From the NCBI GenBank assembly GCA_017526725.1, contig JAFXRA010000175.1, positions 1 through 12,311 of the forward strand: a stretch of 12,311 bases of DNA, written 5' to 3'. Shown piece after piece: positions 1-5,867 of this stretch. Position 1 is the stretch's first letter. Each line of letters opens with the position of its first letter. The position numbers and the translations under genes were made by a program. Origin of the DNA: Candidatus Rifleibacteriota bacterium (lineage in GTDB: Bacteria; Riflebacteria; Ozemobacteria; Ozemobacterales; Ozemobacteraceae). The notes beneath the pieces were generated by a model. It saw only the letters and a program-made list of their open reading frames with translations. It was not told the origin of the DNA and made no database searches.

Positions 1-143
1 AACTTTTCTTTCCATTTTTCATCTGTTTTTCCCCATTCAGGAGGGAAAACCAGATAGGTATTAGTAAAATTCATCCATTGATTCATAAGGTTTTCAAGCA
101 TTTTTGATGCATCGGAGATTTTACATTTTCGTTCAGATTTTTT
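1..143 (-). pseudogene. Continuation of the secreted protein in the -1 frame, cut by window edge
   Basis: From the A6 tract at 138-143, the frame shifted by -1 relative to the 70-codon frame is open for 47 codons to position 1. It encodes a plausible protein segment containing ISDASKMLENL, QWMNF, FPPEW and DEKWKEK. The composition (Trp, Phe, charged helices) matches the secreted protein at 11054-11782, which has comparable pieces such as LSEVSKDWIDF and a C-terminal DKWEKRYYYR. The simplest reading is that both frames belong to one gene. The break could be a real frameshift mutation, a homopolymer sequencing error, a phase-variable tract, or programmed -1 slippage. The heptamer A AAA AAT is in the correct phase for slippage. 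The gene continues off the left edge, so its total length is unknown. Confidence 0.5.
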
Positions 144-295
144 GATGACACTGCAAGCTGAGTTGTTGCTTCTATAAAAGACTTTTCTTTAGTGTTTCCG
201 GCAATTAATGAAAAAAGGTTGACATCACAAGCGTAAACTTTGATTACACTTATTAAAACCAACAAAATCGACAATATGTTGTTTCTGTTCTTCAT
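83..295 (-). CDS. Small secreted protein, 5' frame of a frameshifted gene
   Basis: This is a 70-codon frame starting at ATG (293-295), 31 nt after the dnaB stop. The N-terminus is a clear signal peptide: basic MKNRN, a hydrophobic core at about residues 7-19, and a likely cleavage site at VYA before Cys-Asp. VYAC is only a poor lipobox, so a lipoprotein is possible but not supported. The last part of this frame (about residues 52-70) is probably not the natural protein. At an A6 tract (coding strand, 138-143) a -1 change of frame enters a reading frame that stays open to the window edge. The N-terminus resembles that of the secreted protein at 11054-11782: signal peptide, Cys-Asp at the mature start, then a short helical stretch. 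The function is unknown. The Shine-Dalgarno site is weak (an A-rich AAAAAAAG just before ATG), so translation may depend on dnaB upstream. Confidence 0.5.
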   Translation of the reverse strand: MKNRNNILSILLVLISVIKVYACDVNLFSLIAGNTKEKSFIEATTQLAVSSKNLNENVKSPMHQKCLKTL

Positions 296-326
296 CTTTT
301 TTTATAATTATAGGGATTTAGAACAT

Positions 327-1697
327 CTAGTCAAGCTTTTCTCCTTCTTCAGAAAGCCACATTTCTAGATTGTCAAACTTAACACAATTTGAATTAAAGG
401 CTAAATGAGCGGTACCTATAGAACCATTGCGTTGTTTTGCTATTATTACTTCAGCTTTCCCTTTACTTTCTTCCTTCAATTTATTGTAGTATTCGTCGCG
501 ATATAAGAACATGACGATATCAGCGTCTTGTTCTATTGAACCAGATTCTCTAAGGTCTGAAAGAAGCGGGCGTTTATCAGGTCTTTCTTCAACTTTACGA
601 GAAAGCTGAGAAAGGCATATAACAGGAACATTCAGTTCACGGGCTAAGTTTTTCAGTCCTTTAGAAATAGCTGATACTTCTTGCTGACGGCTTTCTACTT
701 TTTGTGAACCGTCTTTGCTTAGAGTTATAAGTTGTAAGTAGTCTATGACAATTAAACCTATTTTATCCTGGGAATAGGCTTTTCTAGCTTTACTTCTTAT
801 TTCCATCAAAGAAGCACCAGGTGTGTCATCTATAAGTAAGGGTGTATCTTCTAGAACGCCTGCTGCTAGAGTTAGCTTGCTCCAGTCATCATCGCTTAAA
901 AAACCGCTTCGTATTTTAGAACTGTCTATTCTTGCTTCAGATGAAATCAAACGTTTTACTAGCTGCTGATGAGACATTTCCAAAGAGAAGAAAAGAACAG
1001 GAACTCTGTGAGAATAGGCAGCATATTGGGCAACATTCAGACAGAAAGCTGTTTTCCCCATTGAAGGGCGTGCTGCAATTATTATTAAGTCAGAATTTTG
1101 CCAACCTGAAGTCATTTCATCCAGCTTTGTAAAACCGCTAGGAATTCCAGTAACAGCCTGTTTGTTTTCATATAGCATAGAAAGTTCATCAATTGTTGGT
1201 TTAATGAGGTCTTTCATGTATAAGTAAGGACTAGTGGTTTTTAATCTGTTTAACTGAATAACTTTTTGTTCGGCTGAGTCTATTAAGTTTTCTGCTGCTT
1301 CCTGGGGGTCGTAGGCGCTGTCTATTATTTCGTTTGAAACAGAAATAAGAGTTCGCAGCATAGACTTTTCTTTTACTATTTTTGCGTAGTATTTTGCATT
1401 TTTAGAAGTAGGAACAACATTTAAAAGTTGAGAAAGATAACTGGCTCCCCCGGCTTCGGTTAGATGTTCCTGTCTTTTTAGTTCTTCTACAAGAGTAACT
1501 ATATCGCAGGGTTTTTGTGAGTTATAAAGCTCAACCAGTGCAGAAAAAATAAATCTATGAGATGATTGGTAGAAATCGTCTGATTTTACTTCTTCTAATG
1601 CCGCATCAACAGCATCTTCGCTTAACATCATAGAACCAAGAAGACTTTGCTCTGCTTCAAGGCTGTGAGGTGGTATTTTTTGAAATATGTCAGACAT
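327..1697 (-). CDS. dnaB: Replicative DNA helicase DnaB
   Basis: This is the hexameric 5'-3' helicase that unwinds DNA at the replication fork and interacts with primase and the helicase loader. It has 456 aa, the usual full length, with no intein. Residues about 8-115 form the N-terminal helical domain (starting PPHSLEAEQSLLG), followed by a linker and the RecA-like ATPase domain from about 165. Walker A is ARPSMGKTAF (209-218, Lys215), Walker B is LIVIDYLQL (315-323, Asp319), a conserved SQLSRKVEERPDKRP loop starts at about 363, and the KQRNG segment at 421-425 carries the arginine finger. The start is supported by GGAG (complement of 1704-1707) 6 nt before ATG. It lies 72 nt downstream of the GT-C-like membrane protein on the same strand, and a hairpin fills part of that gap. 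Identification is secure. Confidence 0.97.
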   Translation of the reverse strand: MSDIFQKIPPHSLEAEQSLLGSMMLSEDAVDAALEEVKSDDFYQSSHRFIFSALVELYNSQKPCDIVTLVEELKRQEHLTEAGGASYLSQLLNVVPTSKNAKYYAKIVKEKSMLRTLISVSNEIIDSAYDPQEAAENLIDSAEQKVIQLNRLKTTSPYLYMKDLIKPTIDELSMLYENKQAVTGIPSGFTKLDEMTSGWQNSDLIIIAARPSMGKTAFCLNVAQYAAYSHRVPVLFFSLEMSHQQLVKRLISSEARIDSSKIRSGFLSDDDWSKLTLAAGVLEDTPLLIDDTPGASLMEIRSKARKAYSQDKIGLIVIDYLQLITLSKDGSQKVESRQQEVSAISKGLKNLARELNVPVICLSQLSRKVEERPDKRPLLSDLRESGSIEQDADIVMFLYRDEYYNKLKEESKGKAEVIIAKQRNGSIGTAHLAFNSNCVKFDNLEMWLSEEGEKLD

Positions 1698-1731
1698 TAT
1701 TTGCTCCGGGTTTTTTAATAAACTTTAAAGA

Positions 1732-1779
1732 AGAATTCTAAAAACTAGTTGATTGTAATAGTAGTTTATTTAGAATTCT
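1732..1779 (-). repeat. AT-rich inverted repeat (hairpin) between membrane protein gene and dnaB
   Basis: AGAATTCTAA (1732-1741) pairs with TTAGAATTCT (1770-1779). After a 2-nt bulge, AAACTA (1742-1747) pairs with TAGTTT (1762-1767), giving about 16 bp around a 14-nt loop. The outer arm includes the stop codon of the upstream gene. No U-run follows on either strand, so it is not a standard intrinsic terminator. It could be an mRNA processing or stability element that sets dnaB levels apart from the upstream genes, or a protein binding site. Confidence 0.5.
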
Positions 1780-3014
1780 ATTTCTTGATCTTCGTCATGA
1801 TGATTATGAGATTTGCTGGATTCTTGCTGTATTGCGTAGTCGTCAGCTCCCCTTCTATATAAGAGCAGTTCTTTATTGCTTTGATACAAAGAGCGGATTT
1901 TTTCCTGATCATAGCGAATAAAGCCCTTCCAAACCAATTCACCAATATTGAACTTTTCTATTGGAATGTTATCTTTATATCCTTCCATTATTGGATAGAG
2001 TTCAGTATTCAGTTGTTTCTTAATATTGGGGTTAAGTTTGATTCCAAATGGATTAATAAATAGGTAAAGATAAACCATTGCTGTAATTGTAAGTAAGCCT
2101 AACATTTGGAAGTTAAGACTAAGAGGTTTTAAGTCTGAATAAAGCCTTATTAAAACAAAAAGTCCCATCATAACAAATACTGGAGTTGTAGATGACCAAA
2201 TAAGTGCAAAAAATCCGGTCAGTGCATAATATATAAGATAGGGTATGTCTTGGGGAACCGATCTTACTAAGGAAATAAGATTAAATAATAGAAAGATTCC
2301 TGATAAGACATAAAGAATTTCCATTTCTGATTTTGGCATGAAATTCCAATTTAATAAAGAATCTGTATCTAAAGCGAAAATAAAGCCTTCTGGAAAAAAT
2401 AATCCGCCAATTATAGCACAAACGATTAATGATAATTTGTATTTTGGATTACAAAATGCTTGGCAGAATATTAATGAAAGCAATATTAATGAATTTAATC
2501 CTAAGCCGCTTATTGCTGCAAATATAGGTATTAGAATCAATCCAAATCTATTTTTTAGTAGATTTTTATCAAAAAGAAACAACAGACATAATACAAAATT
2601 AAGAGTGATTAACATTCTTAGATTTAAGAATGACTGCATTGTAAAAGCAAAAACAGATAATCCGATTAAACCTGGCAGTGGTTCTTTGTTTTTAAATATC
2701 CAGATGCATAAAAAAGAACAAAGAATAAAATATAAAATATGATAAATAGCTTTCAAACCTAGTAATGAAATAGAAGAATCAGCTATTTTCAAAGTCAGGG
2801 TTTCTGGTAAAAGAATGCCTAATACATTTGTATCAATGAAATCTCTGGCTATTGTCAGTTCCCAATAAGTTGTAGCAGGGAAGGGCGCAGAACGGGTAAA
2901 CAACAACAAAACTACTATCGTCGCAATTATTGTCGTTATTTTATTCCATTCAAGAGGTTCTTTTGAGGGCTTTGTTGTAGATTCAAAGCCCTCTGTTTTG
3001 CTAATATTTAACAA
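1770..3014 (-). CDS. Polytopic membrane protein, GT-C glycosyltransferase-like
   Basis: This 414-aa protein has about 10 hydrophobic segments (roughly 25-42, 84-106, 113-127, 130-148, 155-187, 193-215, 231-250, 257-292, 302-321) and a soluble C-terminal tail (322-414). The layout resembles uncharacterised bacterial GT-C-type proteins. There is a short cytoplasmic N-terminus, TM1, then an extracytoplasmic loop with YWELTIARDFIDTN. The C-terminal region contains FNIGELVWKGF and LLYRRGADDY, comparable to the WGGYLIW and DGR-D-Y pattern common in that family. Such proteins are thought to use polyprenyl-linked sugars, but the key catalytic acid is not evident here, so the activity is inference. 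The last residues are His/Asp/Glu-rich (SHNHHDEDQE), a possible metal-binding tail. The start is TTG, supported by AGGGA 6 nt upstream (complement of 3021-3025); there is no in-frame ATG until residue 126. It sits 26 nt after the hydroxylase gene. Confidence 0.7.
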   Translation of the reverse strand: MLNISKTEGFESTTKPSKEPLEWNKITTIIATIVVLLLFTRSAPFPATTYWELTIARDFIDTNVLGILLPETLTLKIADSSISLLGLKAIYHILYFILCSFLCIWIFKNKEPLPGLIGLSVFAFTMQSFLNLRMLITLNFVLCLLFLFDKNLLKNRFGLILIPIFAAISGLGLNSLILLSLIFCQAFCNPKYKLSLIVCAIIGGLFFPEGFIFALDTDSLLNWNFMPKSEMEILYVLSGIFLLFNLISLVRSVPQDIPYLIYYALTGFFALIWSSTTPVFVMMGLFVLIRLYSDLKPLSLNFQMLGLLTITAMVYLYLFINPFGIKLNPNIKKQLNTELYPIMEGYKDNIPIEKFNIGELVWKGFIRYDQEKIRSLYQSNKELLLYRRGADDYAIQQESSKSHNHHDEDQEIEF

Positions 3015-3020
3015 GATTTT

Positions 3021-3025
3021 TCCCT
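3021..3025 (-). promoter_or_regulatory. Ribosome binding site deciding a TTG start
   Basis: AGGGA on the minus strand lies 6 nt before the TTG at 3012-3014, inside the 26-nt gap after the hydroxylase stop codon. It is the reason for accepting TTG as the start of the 414-aa membrane protein. Confidence 0.6.
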
Positions 3026-3040
3026 GTCTATGTCTTTAAC

Positions 3041-5320
3041 TTATTTGTCTAAGCCAAGTATTTTTTCTGGTTTACAAGGAAGATTGCGAATTCTAACGCC
3101 AGTAGCATTATAAATAGCATTAGCAACGGCAGGTGCAACACACATTAGAGGAACTTCACCAAAGCCTTTTGCACCATAAGGACCTTCGCTATAACGATGT
3201 TCGATTATAATCGGGTCTACTTCCGGCGCATCTATGGTTGTTGGAAGAATATATGTTGAGAAAGAATTGTTCAACATTCTACCATCTGGAGAGTGGGTGA
3301 TTTCTTCTGTAGTGCCGTAGCCAAAGCCCTGCATAGTGCCGCCTTCAATCTGGCCTTCAACCTGCTGTGGGTTGATTGCTCTGCCCATATCGTGAGCAGA
3401 AGTAATCTTTGTGACATTGTAAGTGCCTGTTTCCATATCTACTTCTACTTCAGCTATGTTAGTACAGTAGCTGTAAACGTAGTAAGCTTGTCCTTGACCT
3501 GTTTCAGGATTACGATCTGTATAAGGTGCCTTGAACCAACCGTAAGAAATTGGCTGCATTCTTTCTGCATATAGCTTCTTCACTATTTCTGTGAAAGGAA
3601 CTTTTTGGGTATCGGTTTTGCCTTTTATCCAGGCTTGGCCATCGATAAGTTCAACTTTGTCTGCTGAAACGCCTAAGAGTAAACCGGCAGCTTCAAGAAG
3701 TCTTGGTTTCATTTCTTTTGCTGCGAGCATTATGGAATTACCGGACATAAATGTAGTTCTACTAGCTACTGTTGGACCAGAGTCAGGAATAATAGCAGTG
3801 TCTGTTTCTATAACGTTTACTAAATCATATGGAGCGCCTAAAGCATCTGCTGCAATCTGAGCCAGAACAGTTCTTGCACCTTGCCCCATTTCAACATTCC
3901 CTACAGCGACTCTAACTGAGCCGTCTTGCAATAACATTATACTGCTTGCAGATCTGTCGATTGCTTTACCGCCTGCTCCAAGACCAACGCCATAGAATAC
4001 ACTGGCCATACCAATACCTTTTCTAATATTGCCTTTCTTTTCAGAAGGTTTCTGCCATTTATATTCCCAATTGCATTTTTTAGAAGCTTTTTCTAAGGTT
4101 TCCTGCAAACCGCAAGATTCTTCGATAACCTGACCTGTAGCTGTTGTGTCACCAATTCTGAAACCGTTTCTTATACGAAATTCCAAAGGATTAATATTCA
4201 GAGCTTCAGATATTTCATCCATCATGGTTTCTGTTGCAAAAACTGTCTGTGGCGAACCAAAACCTCTATAGGCTCCACAAGGAACTTTATTTGTGCAAAC
4301 ACCGTAGGCCTGAATGTGAACATTATCGCATTTATATGGACCAAAAGCATGGACTGCTCCACGAAGAAGAACCAATGGAGTTAAAGTCGTATAACCGCCG
4401 GCATCCATATAATACTTGATTGTTGCGGCAATCAGTTTACCGTTATCGTCTGTTCCGACTTTCATTATGACTTTGCCGGGATGACGCTTAGAACTTGCCA
4501 TAATGTCTTCATCACGCTTATAAACAAGCTTTGCCGGTCTATTAAAAATCTTGGCAACAATAGTTGCCTGACCACAAACAACAGATGGGAAGTCTTCTTT
4601 TCCGCCAAAACCGCCACCAGTAGTGGTTTGAATAATTCTAACCTTGTTTTTGTCTACTCCAGCAGCCATTGCAACAGCATCCTGAACGTAATGAGGACAC
4701 TGCATGCTGCCATAGACTGTTATAGAATCTTCAATGCCAGGAACAGCTATACATCCGTTTGTTTCAAGGTAAGCATGTTCTTGATAAGGTGTTCTATACT
4801 CTTTTTCAAACACATGAGTGATGCGAGAATCAGATTTAAAGGCTTCTTCTGCATTGCCATGTTCTACATTGAAATAAGAGCAGATATTGTCTTCTCCAAA
4901 AATTTTGGGTGCATCTGGTTTTAAAGAATCTTCGATAGTAAGACTAGGAGTTAAAGGTTCTATATTTAATTTGACTAGTTTAGCAGCTTCTTCTGCCTGC
5001 TCATAAGTTTCAGCAACAACTAGTGCAACTGGTTCACCATGAAAATGTACATAGCCCTCGGCCAGATATGGTTCATCTAATTTAACCAAGGGGATTGTGT
5101 TTGTTCCAGGTATTTGGTCATAGGTTACAACACCAAGAACACCAGGCATTTTTTCAGCTTCTGTTTTGTCTACACCAAGTAATTTTCCATAAGCTTGATT
5201 AGAACGAACAGTATAAACATATACCTGGTTGTCAAAATTATAATCATCTATATATTTTGAAACGCCAAGTAACTTATCATAAGCATCTTTGCGTGGAACG
5301 GGGCAACCAACTGACGGCAT
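3041..5320 (-). CDS. Xanthine dehydrogenase-family molybdopterin-binding (large) subunit
   Basis: This is the molybdenum hydroxylase catalytic subunit, which inserts water-derived oxygen into N-heterocycles or aldehydes. It has 759 aa, the usual length of a stand-alone XdhA/XdhD-type subunit. The small hammerhead domain (from VGCPVPRKDAYDKLLG at about 4-19) is followed by the two-part Mo-cofactor domain. By comparison with bovine xanthine oxidase, Gln207 (SMQ), Phe238 and Glu242 (GGGFGGKE, 235-242), Arg352 (YRGFGSPQ, 351-358) and the catalytic base Glu722 (GAKGFGE, 716-722) are all present. The pair Glu242/Arg352 favours a purine-type substrate, but nicotinate or other heterocycles cannot be excluded. 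VGNVEMGQGA (473-482) is another cofactor-loop motif. The start is fixed by AGGAGG 6 nt upstream. No FAD or 2Fe-2S subunit gene and no maturation gene adjoins it, so its electron partners must be encoded elsewhere. There is no in-frame TGA, hence no selenocysteine. Confidence 0.9.
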   Translation of the reverse strand: MPSVGCPVPRKDAYDKLLGVSKYIDDYNFDNQVYVYTVRSNQAYGKLLGVDKTEAEKMPGVLGVVTYDQIPGTNTIPLVKLDEPYLAEGYVHFHGEPVALVVAETYEQAEEAAKLVKLNIEPLTPSLTIEDSLKPDAPKIFGEDNICSYFNVEHGNAEEAFKSDSRITHVFEKEYRTPYQEHAYLETNGCIAVPGIEDSITVYGSMQCPHYVQDAVAMAAGVDKNKVRIIQTTTGGGFGGKEDFPSVVCGQATIVAKIFNRPAKLVYKRDEDIMASSKRHPGKVIMKVGTDDNGKLIAATIKYYMDAGGYTTLTPLVLLRGAVHAFGPYKCDNVHIQAYGVCTNKVPCGAYRGFGSPQTVFATETMMDEISEALNINPLEFRIRNGFRIGDTTATGQVIEESCGLQETLEKASKKCNWEYKWQKPSEKKGNIRKGIGMASVFYGVGLGAGGKAIDRSASSIMLLQDGSVRVAVGNVEMGQGARTVLAQIAADALGAPYDLVNVIETDTAIIPDSGPTVASRTTFMSGNSIMLAAKEMKPRLLEAAGLLLGVSADKVELIDGQAWIKGKTDTQKVPFTEIVKKLYAERMQPISYGWFKAPYTDRNPETGQGQAYYVYSYCTNIAEVEVDMETGTYNVTKITSAHDMGRAINPQQVEGQIEGGTMQGFGYGTTEEITHSPDGRMLNNSFSTYILPTTIDAPEVDPIIIEHRYSEGPYGAKGFGEVPLMCVAPAVANAIYNATGVRIRNLPCKPEKILGLDK

Positions 5321-5326
5321 GATGAA

Positions 5327-5332
5327 CCTCCT
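5327..5332 (-). promoter_or_regulatory. Strong Shine-Dalgarno site of the hydroxylase gene
   Basis: A perfect AGGAGG on the minus strand sits 6 nt before the ATG at 5318-5320. It is the strongest ribosome binding site in the window and suggests the hydroxylase is translated efficiently when transcribed. Confidence 0.8.
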
Positions 5333-5368
5333 GATTAGGTTTCAGAATTACTTTTTTAATTTAAAGAC

Positions 5369-5533
5369 TCAAAATCCAAAATAATATTTTACGGCAATCA
5401 TTACTATAACGATTACGATAAAGAAAATAATCTTTGTTTTGGTTTCGCCAGCGGGATCGAATTGTCTCGGCTGGTTATCTTCTTCTGAAGAATTTCTGTA
5501 TTCATTATTGTTGTTATTTTCGTAATTATCCAT
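5369..5533 (-). CDS. 54-aa tail-anchored membrane microprotein
   Basis: A short frame reads ATG at 5531-5533 to TGA at 5369-5371. The product starts MDNYENNNNNEYRNSSEED, then a polar segment QPRQFDPAGETKTK, then one hydrophobic segment IIFFIVIVIVMIAV (about 35-48), and ends KYYFGF. An Asn/acid-rich soluble N-terminus followed by a single C-terminal membrane helix is the layout of a tail-anchored protein, with the N-terminus in the cytoplasm by the positive-inside rule (Lys32, Lys34). AAGGA (complement of 5544-5548) lies 10 nt upstream. The gene sits 48 nt before the hydroxylase gene on the same strand and is probably the first gene of the leftward operon. I recognise no family. A membrane tether or assembly partner for the hydroxylase is possible but is only inferred from position. 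Confidence 0.6.
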   Translation of the reverse strand: MDNYENNNNNEYRNSSEEDNQPRQFDPAGETKTKIIFFIVIVIVMIAVKYYFGF

Positions 5534-5610
5534 CTGAGTTATATCCTTAGTGAGTATCTATTAAAAAATATCATATTAGAGTTATTCGTGCAAGTAGTCC
5601 TTTCCCTTTA

Positions 5611-5640
5611 TTAATAAAAGATTTGGACGAGTTTTGTAAA
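5611..5640 (-). promoter_or_regulatory. Candidate sigma70-type promoter for the leftward operon
   Basis: On the minus strand TTTACA (5635-5640) is followed after 18 nt by TATTAA (5611-5616), which are 5/6 and 4/6 matches to the -35 and -10 consensus. Transcription would start about 70 nt before the microprotein ATG. The whole region is AT-rich, so chance matches are common and this is only a candidate. Confidence 0.3.
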
Positions 5641-5744
5641 AAATAGTGTACATCATATTCTAGCAATCTTCATATCCCATTACTCTTGATATTTAAGGGA
5701 ATTTGTGGCATATTTATCGAAAATGCTTTAAGCTGTTTTCTCTG

Positions 5745-5786
5745 AGATATAAGATTTAAGATATAAGATTAAAAAATCTTTTATCT
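5745..5786. repeat. 14-bp tandem repeat with adjoining inverted copy
   Basis: AGATATAAGATTTA (5745-5758) is repeated at once as AGATATAAGATTA (5759-5771). An inverted copy, AATCTTTTATCT (5775-5786), pairs with 5759-5770 with one mismatch around an AAAA loop. The plus strand continues TTTTGTCTC, so a transcript would form an AT-only hairpin followed by a short U-run. It lies 82 nt before the smc start codon and could be a regulator binding site or a weak attenuator. Confidence 0.5.
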
Positions 5787-5867
5787 TTTGTCTCAAGTTA
5801 TAGTCTTTAATCTTAAAAATTGGCTTTAAGCTTATAGTTAAGTTAATAAATAAGGTTGGCACAATTC

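Larger units (their letters stand above)
5534..5867. other. Divergent non-coding region between the leftward operon and smc
   Basis: This 334-nt AT-rich stretch has no convincing coding frame on either strand. It must hold the promoters for both divergent units. I see one candidate leftward promoter (5611-5640) and a cluster of AAGATT-type direct and inverted repeats (5745-5786, with a further inverted copy at 5809-5814). No confident smc promoter could be picked among many AT-rich possibilities, and I see no riboswitch-like conserved fold. Confidence 0.6.

Noticed and set aside
2338..2742. 134-aa frame on the plus strand inside the membrane protein gene
   Set aside because: It is antisense to the polytopic protein; its Asn/Lys/Ile-rich composition is what the reverse of hydrophobic AT-rich codons produces.
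4481..4924. 147-aa frame on the plus strand inside the hydroxylase gene
   Set aside because: It lies wholly antisense to a gene with intact motifs, has no ribosome binding site or recognisable family features, and is a shadow of the coding bias.
3041..5320. Selenocysteine-containing hydroxylase
   Set aside because: The reading frame is continuous with no in-frame TGA, and the Mo-cofactor loops are complete with standard residues.
5856..5867. TTG at 5856 as the smc start, adding four residues
   Set aside because: The only ribosome-binding-like AAGG (5852-5855) touches this TTG directly, and SMC proteins normally begin at the Met that precedes the LKSLELMGFKSFG-type sequence.
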